Notes: generated by a model from the sequence alone, not told the origin. Shown: positions 17,559 through 26,101, numbered from the stretch's first letter. The stretch: DNA of 64,000 nt from Nocardia nova (GCF_002933465.1 NZ_PSZE01000012.1:1-64000), one strand, 5' to 3'. Numbers and translations are program-made.

Positions 17559-18458
17559 CTACGCCCTTCGGCGCGCGACGATGACCGGGCATTCGGCCGA
17601 CTGCACCACCGCCCGGCTGATGGAGCCGAGCAGCATTCCGGCGAATCCGCCGCGACCGTGACTGCCGACGACCACCAACTGCGCGTGCTCGGCCTCGGTG
17701 AGCAGGGCGCGTGCGGGCTTTTCGGGGACGGCGATGCTGTGCACCGCGACATCGGGATGGCGATCCCGATGTGCGGCAAGGCTTTCCGTCAACAGAGCCA
17801 ACTCCTTCTCGCATGCCTGTTCCCATGCGGCGGTGGACAGTTCGCCGCCGCTCGAGTCGTTCCAACAGCGCAGCGCGGTGACCCCTACACCGCGCAGTTC
17901 GGCCTCTTCGAACGCGATCGCCACCGCCGGCACGCTGTTGTCACTGCCGTCCGTACCGACCAGAACGGGCCGGTGAGCGGATATCGGGTCGAGGCTCGAC
18001 GACGTCCGCACCACTGCCACCGGACAGTGGGCGTAGTGAACCATCGCCGAACTCACCGAACCGAGGAAAGCCCGGCGAAAGGCGCCGCGCCCCCGGCTGC
18101 CGACCACGACGGCCCGCGCGGTCCGCGAACGCGCGATCAGGCAGGGGATGATCGGATCGAAGGTCACCTCCCGGCTGATCTCCGGCGCATCGGGTGCGAC
18201 CGCCGCTCGGGCGATGCGCACCGCCTCGTCGGCGACGCGGTCACCGTCGTCCTGCATCTGCTCGACGGCCTCCGCCGTCACATACGGCACGGGCCCGTAC
18301 GCCCCTTGAAACGCCACGGAGGCGAGCACCTGCAGCGGACATCCGTGCAGTGCCGCGTCGGCTGCCGCCCACGCCACGGCCTGATACGAGACAGCGGACC
18401 CGTCGGTCGCCACCACGATCGGAGCGGGTGATCGCGCCCCGCGCGTTTCCTCGGTCAT
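17559..18458 (-). CDS. Tandem universal stress protein
   Basis: 299 residues forming two Usp domains (about 12-150 and 160-297). Each ends with the ATP-binding loop: GSRGRGAFRRAFLGS and GSHGRGGFAGMLLGS. Two-domain Usp proteins of this type dominate the hypoxia-induced set in mycobacteria. It lies 40 bases downstream of hsp20 on the same strand, and converges on nrdZ. The ribosome-binding site GGAAGGG sits in a small hairpin (TTCCC/GGGAA at 18467-18480) that could limit translation. The molecular target is unknown. Confidence 0.88.
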   Translation of the reverse strand: MTEETRGARSPAPIVVATDGSAVSYQAVAWAAADAALHGCPLQVLASVAFQGAYGPVPYVTAEAVEQMQDDGDRVADEAVRIARAAVAPDAPEISREVTFDPIIPCLIARSRTARAVVVGSRGRGAFRRAFLGSVSSAMVHYAHCPVAVVRTSSSLDPISAHRPVLVGTDGSDNSVPAVAIAFEEAELRGVGVTALRCWNDSSGGELSTAAWEQACEKELALLTESLAAHRDRHPDVAVHSIAVPEKPARALLTEAEHAQLVVVGSHGRGGFAGMLLGSISRAVVQSAECPVIVARRRA

Positions 18459-18498
18459 AAGTCGATTTCCCTTCCGGGAACCGGTCGCCGGCGCTCGG

Positions 18499-18921
18499 TC
18501 AGTCGCCGGACTTCACGTCGACCTTCGTCACCTTCTCCTTCGGCTCGCCCATCGGAACGGTGACGGTGAGGATGCCCTTGGCATATGTCGCGTCGATGCC
18601 CTTGTCCTGAGCTCCCTCGGGAAGCGAGACGGTGCGTTCGAAGGAGCCGTAGCTGAACTCCGAGCGTCCCTTCTCTTCGTGGGATTCGCTGCGCTCAGCC
18701 TTGATGGTGAGCAAGCCACCGTGCACGGACACTTCGACGTCCTTCGCCGGGTCGATGCCGGGGATCTCGGTCCGCACCACATAGTGACCGTCGTCGACGG
18801 ACTCCTCCACCCGCAACAGATGATTGCCGAACATCGGCGCCAAGCCGGGAGTGAACGCATTCCACCAATCGGTGAAGTCGGGTAATAGCGATCCGGGACG
18901 GTGGGCGGAAAGCAGGTTCAT
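18499..18921 (-). CDS. Hsp20/alpha-crystallin small heat-shock protein
   Basis: 140 residues from ATG 18921 (GAGGAGTGATC upstream); the longer open frame to 19149 has no family character before MNLLSAH. The alpha-crystallin domain runs from about residue 42 to 135 (VRTEIPGIDPAKDVEVSVHGGLLTI, then GILTVTVP as the characteristic GxLxxxxP). It is an ATP-independent holdase. Its position in front of usp and next to hrp1/nrdZ mirrors the Acr proteins of the mycobacterial dormancy response. Confidence 0.9.
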   Translation of the reverse strand: MNLLSAHRPGSLLPDFTDWWNAFTPGLAPMFGNHLLRVEESVDDGHYVVRTEIPGIDPAKDVEVSVHGGLLTIKAERSESHEEKGRSEFSYGSFERTVSLPEGAQDKGIDATYAKGILTVTVPMGEPKEKVTKVDVKSGD

Positions 18922-19010
18922 GATCACTCCTCGGCTGTGTAGTGGGTACCTGTTCCTATCCCTCGATCTCAGCGCGGCACGCCGCACACTTCTAGGGCAG
19001 CGAGTCTCAC

Positions 19011-19030
19011 CCGGAAGTGACGGAAGTCCT
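19011..19030 (-). promoter_or_regulatory. Weak DosR-box-like sequence upstream of hsp20
   Basis: Read on the minus strand, GCGAGGACTTCCGTCACTTC keeps the core of the DosR consensus (GGACT and GTC) at 11 of 20 positions. It lies about 90 bases before the hsp20 start. The match is modest and rests mainly on context. Confidence 0.3.
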
Positions 19031-19200
19031 CGCCCAGTCGCTCGCTCATACCAAACCAGCACCGGAAGCCGCGACCTCTCTCCGCGCGTCGCCTGACTCG
19101 GGGTCGGCATCGTCGTCATGGAGTACGGCGGCATACCGCCGGCCGGCATGCTCGGCGAACCCGCGGTGCGAGATCTGTGTCGCCGCAGGTCGTATCCGCG

Positions 19201-20073
19201 TTATCGGTCCTGTTCGGCGCCTGTGGTGGCGGGTGTGCGGTCGCTCGTCGAGCCGTTGAGCCCGCCGTGGTGGGTGAGCGGGTGGAGTGCTTCGGCCGCA
19301 CCGGCTTCGCGGGCGAAGAAGCTGCTGATGTCGCCGATCGCACTCATCAGCGGTGCGGGGAACACGACGGTGGTGTTCTTGTCGACACCCAGTTCGATCA
19401 GGGTTTGCAGGTTGCGCAACTGCAGCGCCAGCGGGTGCGCGACCATGGTGTCGGAAGCCTCGCCCAGTGAGGCGGCGGCCAGCGATTCGCCCTCGGCGGC
19501 GATGATTTTCGCGCGCTTTTCGCGTTCGGCTTCGGCTTGGCGGGCCATCGCCCGCTGCATGCTGTCGGGAAGTTGGATATCTTTCAGTTCGACCAGGGTC
19601 ACCTCGACGCCCCACTCCACCGTGGTCGCATCGAGGATTTGGCGGATGTCGGCGTTGATCACGTCGGTCTCGGCGAGGGCCTGGTCGAGGGTGTGCTGGC
19701 CCACGACCTTGCGCAGGGTGGTTTGTGCGATCTGATCGATCGCCGCGGCGACGTTCTCGATGACGATCACCGATTTCGCGGCGTCTATCACCCGGAAGTA
19801 GGCGACCGCCGAGATGTCGACACTGACATTGTCCCGGGTGATGATGCCCTGCGACTGAATCGGCAGCGTCACGATGCGCATGGAGACCAGGCGCAATCGG
19901 TCGACCACGGGAACGATGAACCGCAGGCCCGGTTCGCGCACGGCGATGAGCCGGCCCAGCCGGAACAGCACGCCGCGCTGATACTGGTTCACGATCCGGA
20001 TCGACAGCGCCGCGACGATCGCGACGAGGATGACGGCGGCGACGATGATCACGGTGATGGTGGCAGTACTCAT
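19201..20073 (-). CDS. SPFH/band-7 membrane protein (slipin-like)
   Basis: 290 residues from ATG 20073 (GGAAGTGAG upstream). There is one N-terminal membrane helix (about 4-26), then the SPFH domain with NQYQRGVLFRLGR, the IITRDNVSVDISAVAYFRV strand pair and the coiled-coil segment RQAEAEREKRAKIIAAEGE typical of slipin/stomatin proteins. It probably oligomerises at the membrane and organises microdomains or proteases. An amphi-Trp gene ends ten bases upstream on the same strand, so they form an operon. No NfeD partner is seen nearby. Confidence 0.87.
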   Translation of the reverse strand: MSTATITVIIVAAVILVAIVAALSIRIVNQYQRGVLFRLGRLIAVREPGLRFIVPVVDRLRLVSMRIVTLPIQSQGIITRDNVSVDISAVAYFRVIDAAKSVIVIENVAAAIDQIAQTTLRKVVGQHTLDQALAETDVINADIRQILDATTVEWGVEVTLVELKDIQLPDSMQRAMARQAEAEREKRAKIIAAEGESLAAASLGEASDTMVAHPLALQLRNLQTLIELGVDKNTTVVFPAPLMSAIGDISSFFAREAGAAEALHPLTHHGGLNGSTSDRTPATTGAEQDR

Positions 20074-20083
20074 CGGACCGGTC

Positions 20084-20323
20084 TCACTTCCTGCGTGTGG
20101 GCGCCCAGTGGAAGGCGAAATCGAGGGTGAGATCGCCATCGACGGCGGTGTCGATCTCCAGCTCGCGGTGCACCTGTCGCGGGACCGGTACGGTGATTTC
20201 CGAGTTGCCGATCCCGTAGGTCAGATCGGCACCGGAGTCGAGCCGATCGGCGATGTGGCGCAATTCGGCGGCCAGTTCGCCGCGGGTCAAAGTGCAGTGA
20301 TTCTCGTAGCGCGTGCGTGCCAT
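20084..20323 (-). CDS. Amphi-Trp domain protein
   Basis: 79 residues if started at ATG 20323; a GTG at 20368 would add fifteen residues including CTDCGR, but that start sits inside a DosR-box-like palindrome, so the shorter form is preferred. The pattern TRGELAAELRHIADRLDSG followed by paired strands ending LDFAFHWAP is the amphi-Trp fold. Function is unknown; such genes often sit beside stress or membrane-quality genes. It is followed by the SPFH gene. Confidence 0.7.
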   Translation of the reverse strand: MARTRYENHCTLTRGELAAELRHIADRLDSGADLTYGIGNSEITVPVPRQVHRELEIDTAVDGDLTLDFAFHWAPTRRK

Positions 20324-20357
20324 GGTGATCAGTGCACGCCCACAGTCGGTGCATCGC

Positions 20358-20377
20358 CAGGGGAGCACTACCCCGAA
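20358..20377 (-). promoter_or_regulatory. DosR-box-like palindrome upstream of the amphi-Trp/SPFH operon
   Basis: On the minus strand TTCGGGGTAGTGCTCCCCTG matches the outer arms of the DosR consensus (TTSGGG and CCCS) at 12 of 20 positions, though the centre differs. It is about 35 bases before the proposed start at 20323. Confidence 0.3.
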
Positions 20378-20426
20378 TGGTCATGGCCTTGGTCACTCGG
20401 CCGCACGGGCGATGCGCTTTCGCACC

Positions 20427-20912
20427 TCAGAGTTGAAGGACGACGTGCACGATTTCGTTGTCGTAATCGGCCGACATCGGGATGCCGATATCTTTCAGCA
20501 GCTGCATCATGGTGGAATTGGTCGCCATGACCTCGGCGACGAATCTGTCGATACCGCGGCGGCGGCCGTCGTCGGCAAGGCGTGTGAGCAGGGCGGTGCC
20601 GATGCCCGACTGCTGATCTTTATGGGCCACGACCATGGCCACCTCGGCGCAGTGTGTGCCGGGGGAGACGATGTAATTCGCGACACCGATGAGCCGATGT
20701 CCGAGGAACGCGCCCACCGCGCCGTGATCTGGATCGTTGCTCGCTATCGCCGCGGCCAGATGTTCCAGATGTTTCGGTCGCGGCCCGAAGAATCGGTAGT
20801 AGCTGTCGTGTTCGTCGAGCGCCGCGTGGAGGTCGCGAACAGCGCTCGCATCGCCGGGGCTGAGCCGGCGGAAGATGACATCGTCGAGATCCAGGGTCGT
20901 CTCCGCGGTCAT
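20427..20912 (-). CDS. GNAT-family N-acetyltransferase
   Basis: 161 residues. VAMVVAHKDQQSGIGTALLTRL holds the acetyl-CoA pyrophosphate-binding loop (QQSGIG); the N-terminal LDDVIFRRLSPGDASAVRDLHAAL and the ANYIVSPGTHCAEVAMVV strands complete the fold. GNAT proteins of this type accompany stress proteins in actinomycete hypoxia clusters and resemble the acetyltransferase half of Pat-type enzymes. Substrate unknown; no fused regulatory domain is present. A DosR-box-like sequence lies about 70 bases upstream. Confidence 0.82.
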   Translation of the reverse strand: MTAETTLDLDDVIFRRLSPGDASAVRDLHAALDEHDSYYRFFGPRPKHLEHLAAAIASNDPDHGAVGAFLGHRLIGVANYIVSPGTHCAEVAMVVAHKDQQSGIGTALLTRLADDGRRRGIDRFVAEVMATNSTMMQLLKDIGIPMSADYDNEIVHVVLQL

Positions 20913-20981
20913 GGCGAATTCCGGAGCGGATCGTGGGAGTGCGACATATCTGCCAGCATCGGCCAGGGCCTCGGATTCCCG

Positions 20982-21001
20982 ACAGGGCCGGAGGTCCCGC
21001 C
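20982..21001 (-). promoter_or_regulatory. DosR-box-like sequence upstream of the GNAT gene
   Basis: On the minus strand GGCGGGACCTCCGGCCCTGT keeps GCGGGAC on the left and GGCCC on the right (about 11 of 20 consensus positions). Its distance to the gene start, about 70 bases, resembles that of the hrp1 site. Confidence 0.35.
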
Positions 21002-21025
21002 GTCTACTGACCGCGGCAGCGAGTG

Positions 21026-21196
21026 CTACCGGTCCGTCTGTCGGATGATGGCTTCGGGTTCAGTCGTCTCGTTGCTGGTCTTCGCGGAAAGGAAGGTCGG
21101 TCGGAGATCGGTGTCGGCCGCGCTGGCGGGAGTGCTGTCCGGGGCCGTGTATTCGTGGCTGAACAGCTGCGGTCTGATGGGTTGTTTGTCGCTCAT
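21026..21196 (-). CDS. Small hypothetical protein
   Basis: 56 residues, MSDKQPIRPQLFSHEY onward, hydrophilic and rich in Thr/Ser/Ala, without cysteine or a membrane helix. The ribosome-binding site is weak (GAGAGAACTCCCC). Codon third positions are GC-rich, but no family is recognised. It lies between the GNAT and DUF5994 genes on the same strand and could belong to the DUF5994 transcript. Confidence 0.35.
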   Translation of the reverse strand: MSDKQPIRPQLFSHEYTAPDSTPASAADTDLRPTFLSAKTSNETTEPEAIIRQTDR

Positions 21197-21312
21197 GGGG
21201 AGTTCTCTCGGTCGTTGTGGGAGGTGGACTGATTCTGTGTGGGGGCCGGATGTCGGAATGTGCGAGCGGATCGATTCCGCAGCGGCCGCTGATATGGCAG
21301 GCAACGAACCTG

Positions 21313-21876
21313 TCACGGGGTAGGTGAGGGTGCGCCGCCGTGTAGCCGGTGTGCGTTGGCGGGTGTGTCGATGCGCCGGCTGGTTCCGCTGCTGCGCCAC
21401 TGTCGTAGGGCGGCGGCTCTTCCGGTGCGTCCCGGAAGCTGGGCCAGCAGCTGGTCGACCGTGGATTCGTCGTCGACGCGGCAGGCCGCGGCCATCACGG
21501 CGCCGGCCCTGTGCGGATCGGTGTGGGGCGGAATGATCAGAAAGATCTGCCGCCGGTCGCGGGCGCCGAGGATTTCGATCGTGTGCGCGGTGCCGTGCCG
21601 GTTCCCGTCGAGGCGGACCGTGCGCCCGGCGTCGGTGAGCTGTTGTGGGGTGTGGGTCCATTCGCCGGGTTGGTAAACCACGCGGTGGATCGAGTCGAGC
21701 CGTCCCGCGATCGCGGTGATCAGATGGGGGAGTTCGGCGGCGAGATCGGTGCTGTGCGGCCACCACGCGCCGTCGACATACCCTGTTTTCGTCTCGGCCG
21801 GTTTGGATTGCACGCGTGCGCGCTGCTCACGGTCCAGGTGTGGGGTATTGGGGATGGGGCGGGTCGGGCAGTTCAT
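21313..21876 (-). CDS. DUF5994-family protein
   Basis: 187 residues from ATG 21876, set by AGGAG seven bases upstream. The segment KTGYVDGAWWPHSTDLAAEL, then HLITAIAGRLDSIHRVVYQPGEW and a VRLDGNRHGTAHTIEI strand pair, is characteristic of DUF5994, an actinobacterial family of unknown function frequently found with stress genes. The C-terminal 40 residues are basic and low in complexity. No catalytic motif is apparent. Confidence 0.75.
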   Translation of the reverse strand: MNCPTRPIPNTPHLDREQRARVQSKPAETKTGYVDGAWWPHSTDLAAELPHLITAIAGRLDSIHRVVYQPGEWTHTPQQLTDAGRTVRLDGNRHGTAHTIEILGARDRRQIFLIIPPHTDPHRAGAVMAAACRVDDESTVDQLLAQLPGRTGRAAALRQWRSSGTSRRIDTPANAHRLHGGAPSPTP

Positions 21877-22455
21877 GCCGACGCTCCTGACTCGGCCGCG
21901 AATCGGCCGCATTGAGGGAAAGCCGGTGACATGACGATCGTGGGATCGGTCGGGGTGTCGCCGAGCCTTTCGGTTCGGTCCGCTCCGGCGTAACCGGCGC
22001 AGGGCCCGTTCGCGGGCCGTTGCGGTCCTGTGTCTGTTCGTACCCGGTCTGTTCGTACCCGGGTGCTCGGGGATGCGGAGCCTTCGCTCCGATGCGGTCT
22101 CGGAGACGTCGTCCGCCGACGGATCTTCGCGCGCGTTCGCCAAGCGATCGAGAACACACACCGAGCATGCGGACACATGAAGGCTCTGGTCGCGGAAAGT
22201 GATCCAGCGGCATTCGACCGCTCGCGGAACGCCCGTCCGATGTTCGATGTTTACGACCGTGATCCCGCCTGTGGATCGGAAGCGCCGAGAGAACCGTGTG
22301 GCCCACCGTCCGTTGCTGCGAGACCGGATGTCTACCTCGACGCTACGGGAATCTGCCACCCGTGTCCACGTGGGCTCACGACGGCCGCGTACTGCCCCTG
22401 CCCGGCTGGATGCCGGCGAACGCTCTTTCGCCCGGGTCGGCAACGGTCCGAAATG
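21877..22455. other. Intergenic region with no recognisable gene
   Basis: Open frames on both strands in this 0.6 kb stretch are Arg/Pro/Ser-rich and match no family. It contains short direct repeats (GTCTGTTCGTACCCGG-like, near 22030-22060) but nothing that supports a gene. Confidence 0.45.
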
Positions 22456-22488
22456 CACGAAACCCGCGCCACAGGCGCGGGTTTCGTG
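22456..22488 (-). terminator. Strong hairpin terminator of the cold-shock gene
   Basis: A perfect 15-bp stem (CACGAAACCCGCGCC at 22456-22470 against 22474-22488) with a 3-base loop, beginning 13 bases past the cold-shock stop. There is no long T-run, but the stem strength and placement fit an actinobacterial terminator. Confidence 0.8.
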
Positions 22489-22501
22489 GGGGGCTCAGTG
22501 C

Positions 22502-22705
22502 CTAGATGGCGCGAACGCTCTGGGCCTGCGGACCCTTCTGGCCCTGGCCGATCTCGAATTCGACGCGCTGCCCCTCATCCAGGGACTTGAAGCCGGAGCC
22601 GGAAATCTCGGAGTAGTGGACGAAAACGTCGGGGCCTCCCCCGTCCTGGGCGATGAAGCCGAAGCCCTTTTCGCCGTTGAACCACTTCACACTGCCTTGC
22701 GACAT
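22502..22705 (-). CDS. cspA: Cold-shock protein
   Basis: 67 residues, MSQGSVKWFNGEKGFGFIAQDGGGPDVFVHYSEI onward. RNP1 (KGFGFI) and RNP2 (VFVHY) are intact, defining a single OB-fold RNA chaperone of the CspA/CspB type. ATG 22705 is preferred because an upstream in-frame ATG at 22717 adds only four residues. A long 5' region (over 300 bases to the next gene) could hold a cold-responsive leader. It is closed by a strong hairpin. Confidence 0.93.
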   Translation of the reverse strand: MSQGSVKWFNGEKGFGFIAQDGGGPDVFVHYSEISGSGFKSLDEGQRVEFEIGQGQKGPQAQSVRAI

Positions 22706-23060
22706 ACTGCTGATCAACTTCCTGTTGCGAGCCGGGCGATCATGTCAACAACCCGTGCTCATCAACCAGCATGTCACACGAACGCTGACCGGCTCGCACC
22801 CGGCCCGGCAACCGATGCGTTCGGACCCCGTGAAAGCGCTCCGCCGACGATGCCGTCGAGGCCCGGTGCCGCACCGTCTTCCTCGCCACCGGCGAAACCG
22901 CTGATCATCGAAACTCCCGAAGGCGCACTGCTTTCTGCGGACCGGTCGAGCGCCGGCCTGGGACAGTTCCACGAACGCCCTGATGATGCGTTACCGGCAT
23001 GTCCGTCGAGCAGGTGGGGCCGACCGTGCCACCGCTACTACTGATGAAATGATCTGAAAT
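22706..23060. other. Divergent promoter region between cspA and gnd
   Basis: 355 bases with no gene seen. It must carry the cspA leader (left) and the gnd promoter (right). A weak DosR-like sequence, GTGGGGCCGACCGTGCCACC at 23014, lies 28 bases before gnd; the match is too poor to call. Confidence 0.45.
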
Positions 23061-24506
23061 ATGACTTCCTCCTCTGCAATCGCTCAGATCGGTGTGACCG
23101 GCCTTGCGGTCATGGGCAGCAACATCGCCCGCAACCTGGCCCGGCACGGCTACACCGTGGCGCTGCACAACCGCAGTGTCGCCAAGACCGACGCGCTGCT
23201 GGACGCTCATGGGGGCGAGGGCGAGTTCGTCCGCACCGAGACCATCGAGGAGTTCGTCGGCGCATTGGAGAAGCCGCGGCGAGTGCTGATCATGGTCAAG
23301 GCGGGCGAGGCCACCGACGCGGTGATCGAGGAGCTGGCCGCCGTCATGGAGCCCGGCGACATCATCATCGACGGCGGCAATGCCCTCTACACCGACACGA
23401 TTCGCCGCGAGGCGGCGATGAAGGCGCGTGGTCTGAACTTCGTGGGAGCGGGCATCTCCGGGGGAGAAGAGGGCGCGCTCAACGGGCCGGCCATCATGCC
23501 GGGCGGGCCGAAGGAGTCCTACGAGTCGCTCGGGCCGTTGCTGGAATCGATTTCGGCGAAGGTCGACGGCGTCCCCTGCTGCACCCACATCGGCCCCGAC
23601 GGGTCCGGTCACTTCGTGAAGATGGTGCACAACGGCATCGAGTACGCCGATATGCAACTCATCGGCGAGGCCTACCACCTGCTGCGCGACGCCCTCGGTT
23701 TCGACGCCGCCCGCATCGCCGAGGTGTTCACCGAATGGAACTCCGGCGAGCTGGAAAGCTACCTGGTGGAAATCACCGCGCAGGTGCTCCAACAGGTCGA
23801 CGCCACCACCGGTAAACCACTGGTCGATGTCATCGCCGATGCCGCCGAGCAAAAGGGCACCGGCCGATGGACGGTGAAGTCCGCGCTCGATCTCGGCATC
23901 CCCGTCACCGGCATCGCCGAGGCCGTCTTCGCCCGCGCACTGTCCGGCTCCCGCGCGCAACGCCAGGCCGCGCAAGATCTGGCCTCCGGGACGCTCGCCG
24001 GAAAGCCCGCCGACGCAGCACGATTCACCGAGGATATCCGCAGGGCACTGTATGCCTCCAAGATCGTCGCCTACGCTCAGGGCTTCGACCAGATCGCAGC
24101 CGGCAGCACCGAATACGACTGGAACCTGCGCCCCGGTGACCTGGCCACCATCTGGCGCGGGGGCTGCATCATCCGGGCCCGCTTCCTCAACCGCATCAAA
24201 GACGCCTACGAGGAGAATCCGGACCTGCCCAGCCTGATCCTCGCCCCCTACTTCCGCGAGGCCATCGAGCAGGCCGTCGACAGCTGGCGCCGCGTCGTCT
24301 CCACCGCGGTCCAGCTGGGAATACCGGTGCCGGCCTTCGGTTCCTCGCTGTCCTACTACGACGCTCTGCGCGCGCGACGTCTGCCGGCCGCCCTCACCCA
24401 AGCCCAGCGTGACTTCTTCGGCGCCCACACCTACGAACGCATCGATATGCCGGGCAAATACCACACGCTGTGGAGCGCGGACCGCAGCGAAACACGCACC
24501 GAATGA
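23061..24506 (+). CDS. gnd: 6-phosphogluconate dehydrogenase, decarboxylating
   Basis: 481 residues, the full length of the long-chain (E. coli-type) enzyme. The N-terminal dinucleotide fold GVTGLAVMGSNIARNLARHG, HNRS (NADP preference), the substrate motif GISGGEEGALNGPAIMPGG near residue 135, and GPDGSGHFVKMVHNGIEY with the catalytic lysine are all intact. It oxidises 6-phosphogluconate to ribulose-5-phosphate with release of CO2 and NADPH in the pentose phosphate pathway. It lies among stress genes rather than with zwf or opcA. Confidence 0.93.
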   Translation: MTSSSAIAQIGVTGLAVMGSNIARNLARHGYTVALHNRSVAKTDALLDAHGGEGEFVRTETIEEFVGALEKPRRVLIMVKAGEATDAVIEELAAVMEPGDIIIDGGNALYTDTIRREAAMKARGLNFVGAGISGGEEGALNGPAIMPGGPKESYESLGPLLESISAKVDGVPCCTHIGPDGSGHFVKMVHNGIEYADMQLIGEAYHLLRDALGFDAARIAEVFTEWNSGELESYLVEITAQVLQQVDATTGKPLVDVIADAAEQKGTGRWTVKSALDLGIPVTGIAEAVFARALSGSRAQRQAAQDLASGTLAGKPADAARFTEDIRRALYASKIVAYAQGFDQIAAGSTEYDWNLRPGDLATIWRGGCIIRARFLNRIKDAYEENPDLPSLILAPYFREAIEQAVDSWRRVVSTAVQLGIPVPAFGSSLSYYDALRARRLPAALTQAQRDFFGAHTYERIDMPGKYHTLWSADRSETRTE

Positions 24507-24593
24507 CCTGCCACCTCGCGCAGGCCCCGGAACTGCGGTGACACCGAGCGGCGCGCTCACGGTGTTGGCCGCGAGTTCGGCTCGCCAGTCGGC

Positions 24594-24665
24594 GTCGTGC
24601 CAGATCTCGGCGTCGTGCCAGATCTCGGAGTCGTGCCAGATCTCGGAGTCGTGCCAGATCTCGGT
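24594..24665. repeat. Four tandem 18-base repeats
   Basis: Four consecutive copies of GTCGTGCCAGATCTCGGA (last base variable: C, A, A, T), each with the palindrome AGATCT in the middle. The length is a multiple of three, but no gene is evident around it. Such arrays vary in copy number by slippage and may serve as protein-binding arrays. Confidence 0.9.
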
Positions 24666-25443
24666 GGCGGGCAGGGATCACAGGGTGAGCGACTACGGCC
24701 ATTATTCGTGCCGCGCCCGGCCAAGCGGCGTTGTCGAGACCGGACAGGCGTGCGTTGTGCTGGATCATGGCCGGCACCGCGCCTTCGGGAGTGTGGCTGA
24801 ATCTGGATACGGTGTGGTCGGAGACGGCCCCGCGCAGCGAAATGCGGGAAGCCGCCGCGAAATTCGAGTAGCGGTCTACTCGGGTCGGCCGCTCCGTCGG
24901 TGCCTACGCTGACAGCAACGTAGAAAGTTGAATGTTCGGCGTGGCTGGATCGGATGAAAGTAACGACGTCACCGGCACCGCTCGAACCGGGGTTCGTCGC
25001 CGCAGCACATCGCGGCGACGGTCGGTGTGAACGGCCACCCGGGCTTCGTGGCGGCGGTGCGGCTCGGCTTATCGCCGCACAGCGTCGTCGGCGCTACACC
25101 ACACCGGTACGACTGTGGGTTGCCCGGGGGTTCCTCGTTCGGTTGGTCGACATGAATCCCCGAACGCGGGTGTGGGCGATCGAGCTGTTCGAGGAAGGTG
25201 GTGCCTCGGAACTGTCCCTGCGTGGCGGACCACGCGGGAGACGTCGATGCCGGCCACCGACCGCGATCACGTCGGACGGCCAGAACAATCAACGACCGCC
25301 CGGTCGTACCCGCATCCACCGACTGGAGACTCCGGTGACAGAGAGCCGATCAGCCGCCGGCCTCGATTTCTCCGGAGACTGGTGGTACTCCCGACCGGCG
25401 TTCGGCGACGCCGGGGAACGATGATTGAACTATCGTCGGTTCT

Positions 25444-25463
25444 CAGGGGACTTCCCGGCTGAC
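25444..25463 (+). promoter_or_regulatory. DosR-box-like half-site upstream of the hemerythrin gene
   Basis: The sequence contains GGGGACTT, a full match to the left half of the DosR consensus (SGGGACTW), with a weak right half. It is 60 bases before the GTG start, similar to the spacing in front of hrp1. Confidence 0.4.
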
Positions 25464-25522
25464 AGAGAGGCGGTCGGTTCTCCGGTCCGGTGTTTACCTG
25501 AACGCGGTGTCAGGGAGGAAAT

Positions 25523-26101
25523 GTGGATATCACCCAGTTGATCCTCGATGACCATCACGAGCAGCGGCGGCTGTTCGCGATCCTGGAGCAGATCGATCGC
25601 GGGGACATCGGTGCGCTGGCGGCGATCTGGGACCGGCTGGCGGCGTTTCTCGAGCTGCACGCGCAGGCCGAGGAGGAGATTTTCTATCCCGCGCTGCTGC
25701 AGGTGGGGATCGCGGCTCGGCGTGCGAGCGGGGCGGAGGCCGAGACACTCGATGCCATCCACGACCACAACGAGATCAGGGACGCGGTTGCCGATGTAGG
25801 GCGACACCAGGTGGGCACCGACGAGTGGTATGCGGCTGTCGTGGCGGCGAATCTGGCCAACAGCGACCACATGGCCGAGGAGGAACGAGAGGGGCTCACC
25901 GACTTTCGCCGCCTGGCCGGACTACAGCGCCGCCATCAGCTCGCCGTGGCCTTCGCCGCTTACGAGGCGCGCAACTACGCGGGCGTCGTGCCCGTCGACA
26001 AAGATCCGGCCGGCTACGTCCGCGCGGCGGAGGCGGCGCTGCGCACCGAGGCGAGCGGATCGCTCAGTGTGGGCAGCTTGAAGCGGATTCCGCCCTGCTG
26101 A
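25523..26101 (+). CDS. Hemerythrin-domain protein
   Basis: 192 residues from GTG 25523, set by AGGGAGGAAAT immediately upstream. Histidine/acid ligands for a di-iron site are visible: H11/H12 (DDHHEQRR), H46 and E50 (ELHAQAEEE), H80/H82 (HDHNEIRDA) and H116 with E119/E120 (DHMAEEER). It is a single-domain HHE cation-binding protein probably sensing or storing O2, NO or iron. The C-terminal 50 residues are an extra tail. The context with hypoxia-type genes and a DosR-like half-site supports an oxygen or NO role. Confidence 0.83.
   Translation: MDITQLILDDHHEQRRLFAILEQIDRGDIGALAAIWDRLAAFLELHAQAEEEIFYPALLQVGIAARRASGAEAETLDAIHDHNEIRDAVADVGRHQVGTDEWYAAVVAANLANSDHMAEEEREGLTDFRRLAGLQRRHQLAVAFAAYEARNYAGVVPVDKDPAGYVRAAEAALRTEASGSLSVGSLKRIPPC

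Larger units (their letters stand above)
24507..25522. other. 1-kb intergenic region with tandem repeat
   Basis: No gene is convincingly encoded. An open frame at 24954-25424 contains a reasonable-looking piece (NPRTRVWAIELFEEGG) but no family match and no ribosome-binding site. The 18-base repeat array at 24594-24665 is the main structure, and the right end carries the promoter region of the hemerythrin gene. Confidence 0.45.

Noticed and set aside
22905..24560. Long antisense open frame (551 codons) across gnd
   Set aside because: It mirrors the codon structure of gnd, has no family motif and is rich in shadow-typical residues.
24594..24665. Possible CRISPR array
   Set aside because: Repeats are only 18 bases and directly abut with no spacers; there are no cas genes in the window.
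24394..24777. Minus-strand frame encoding repeated RDLAR units
   Set aside because: The repeat is produced by the 18-base DNA array; there is no ribosome-binding site and no sensible protein on either side.
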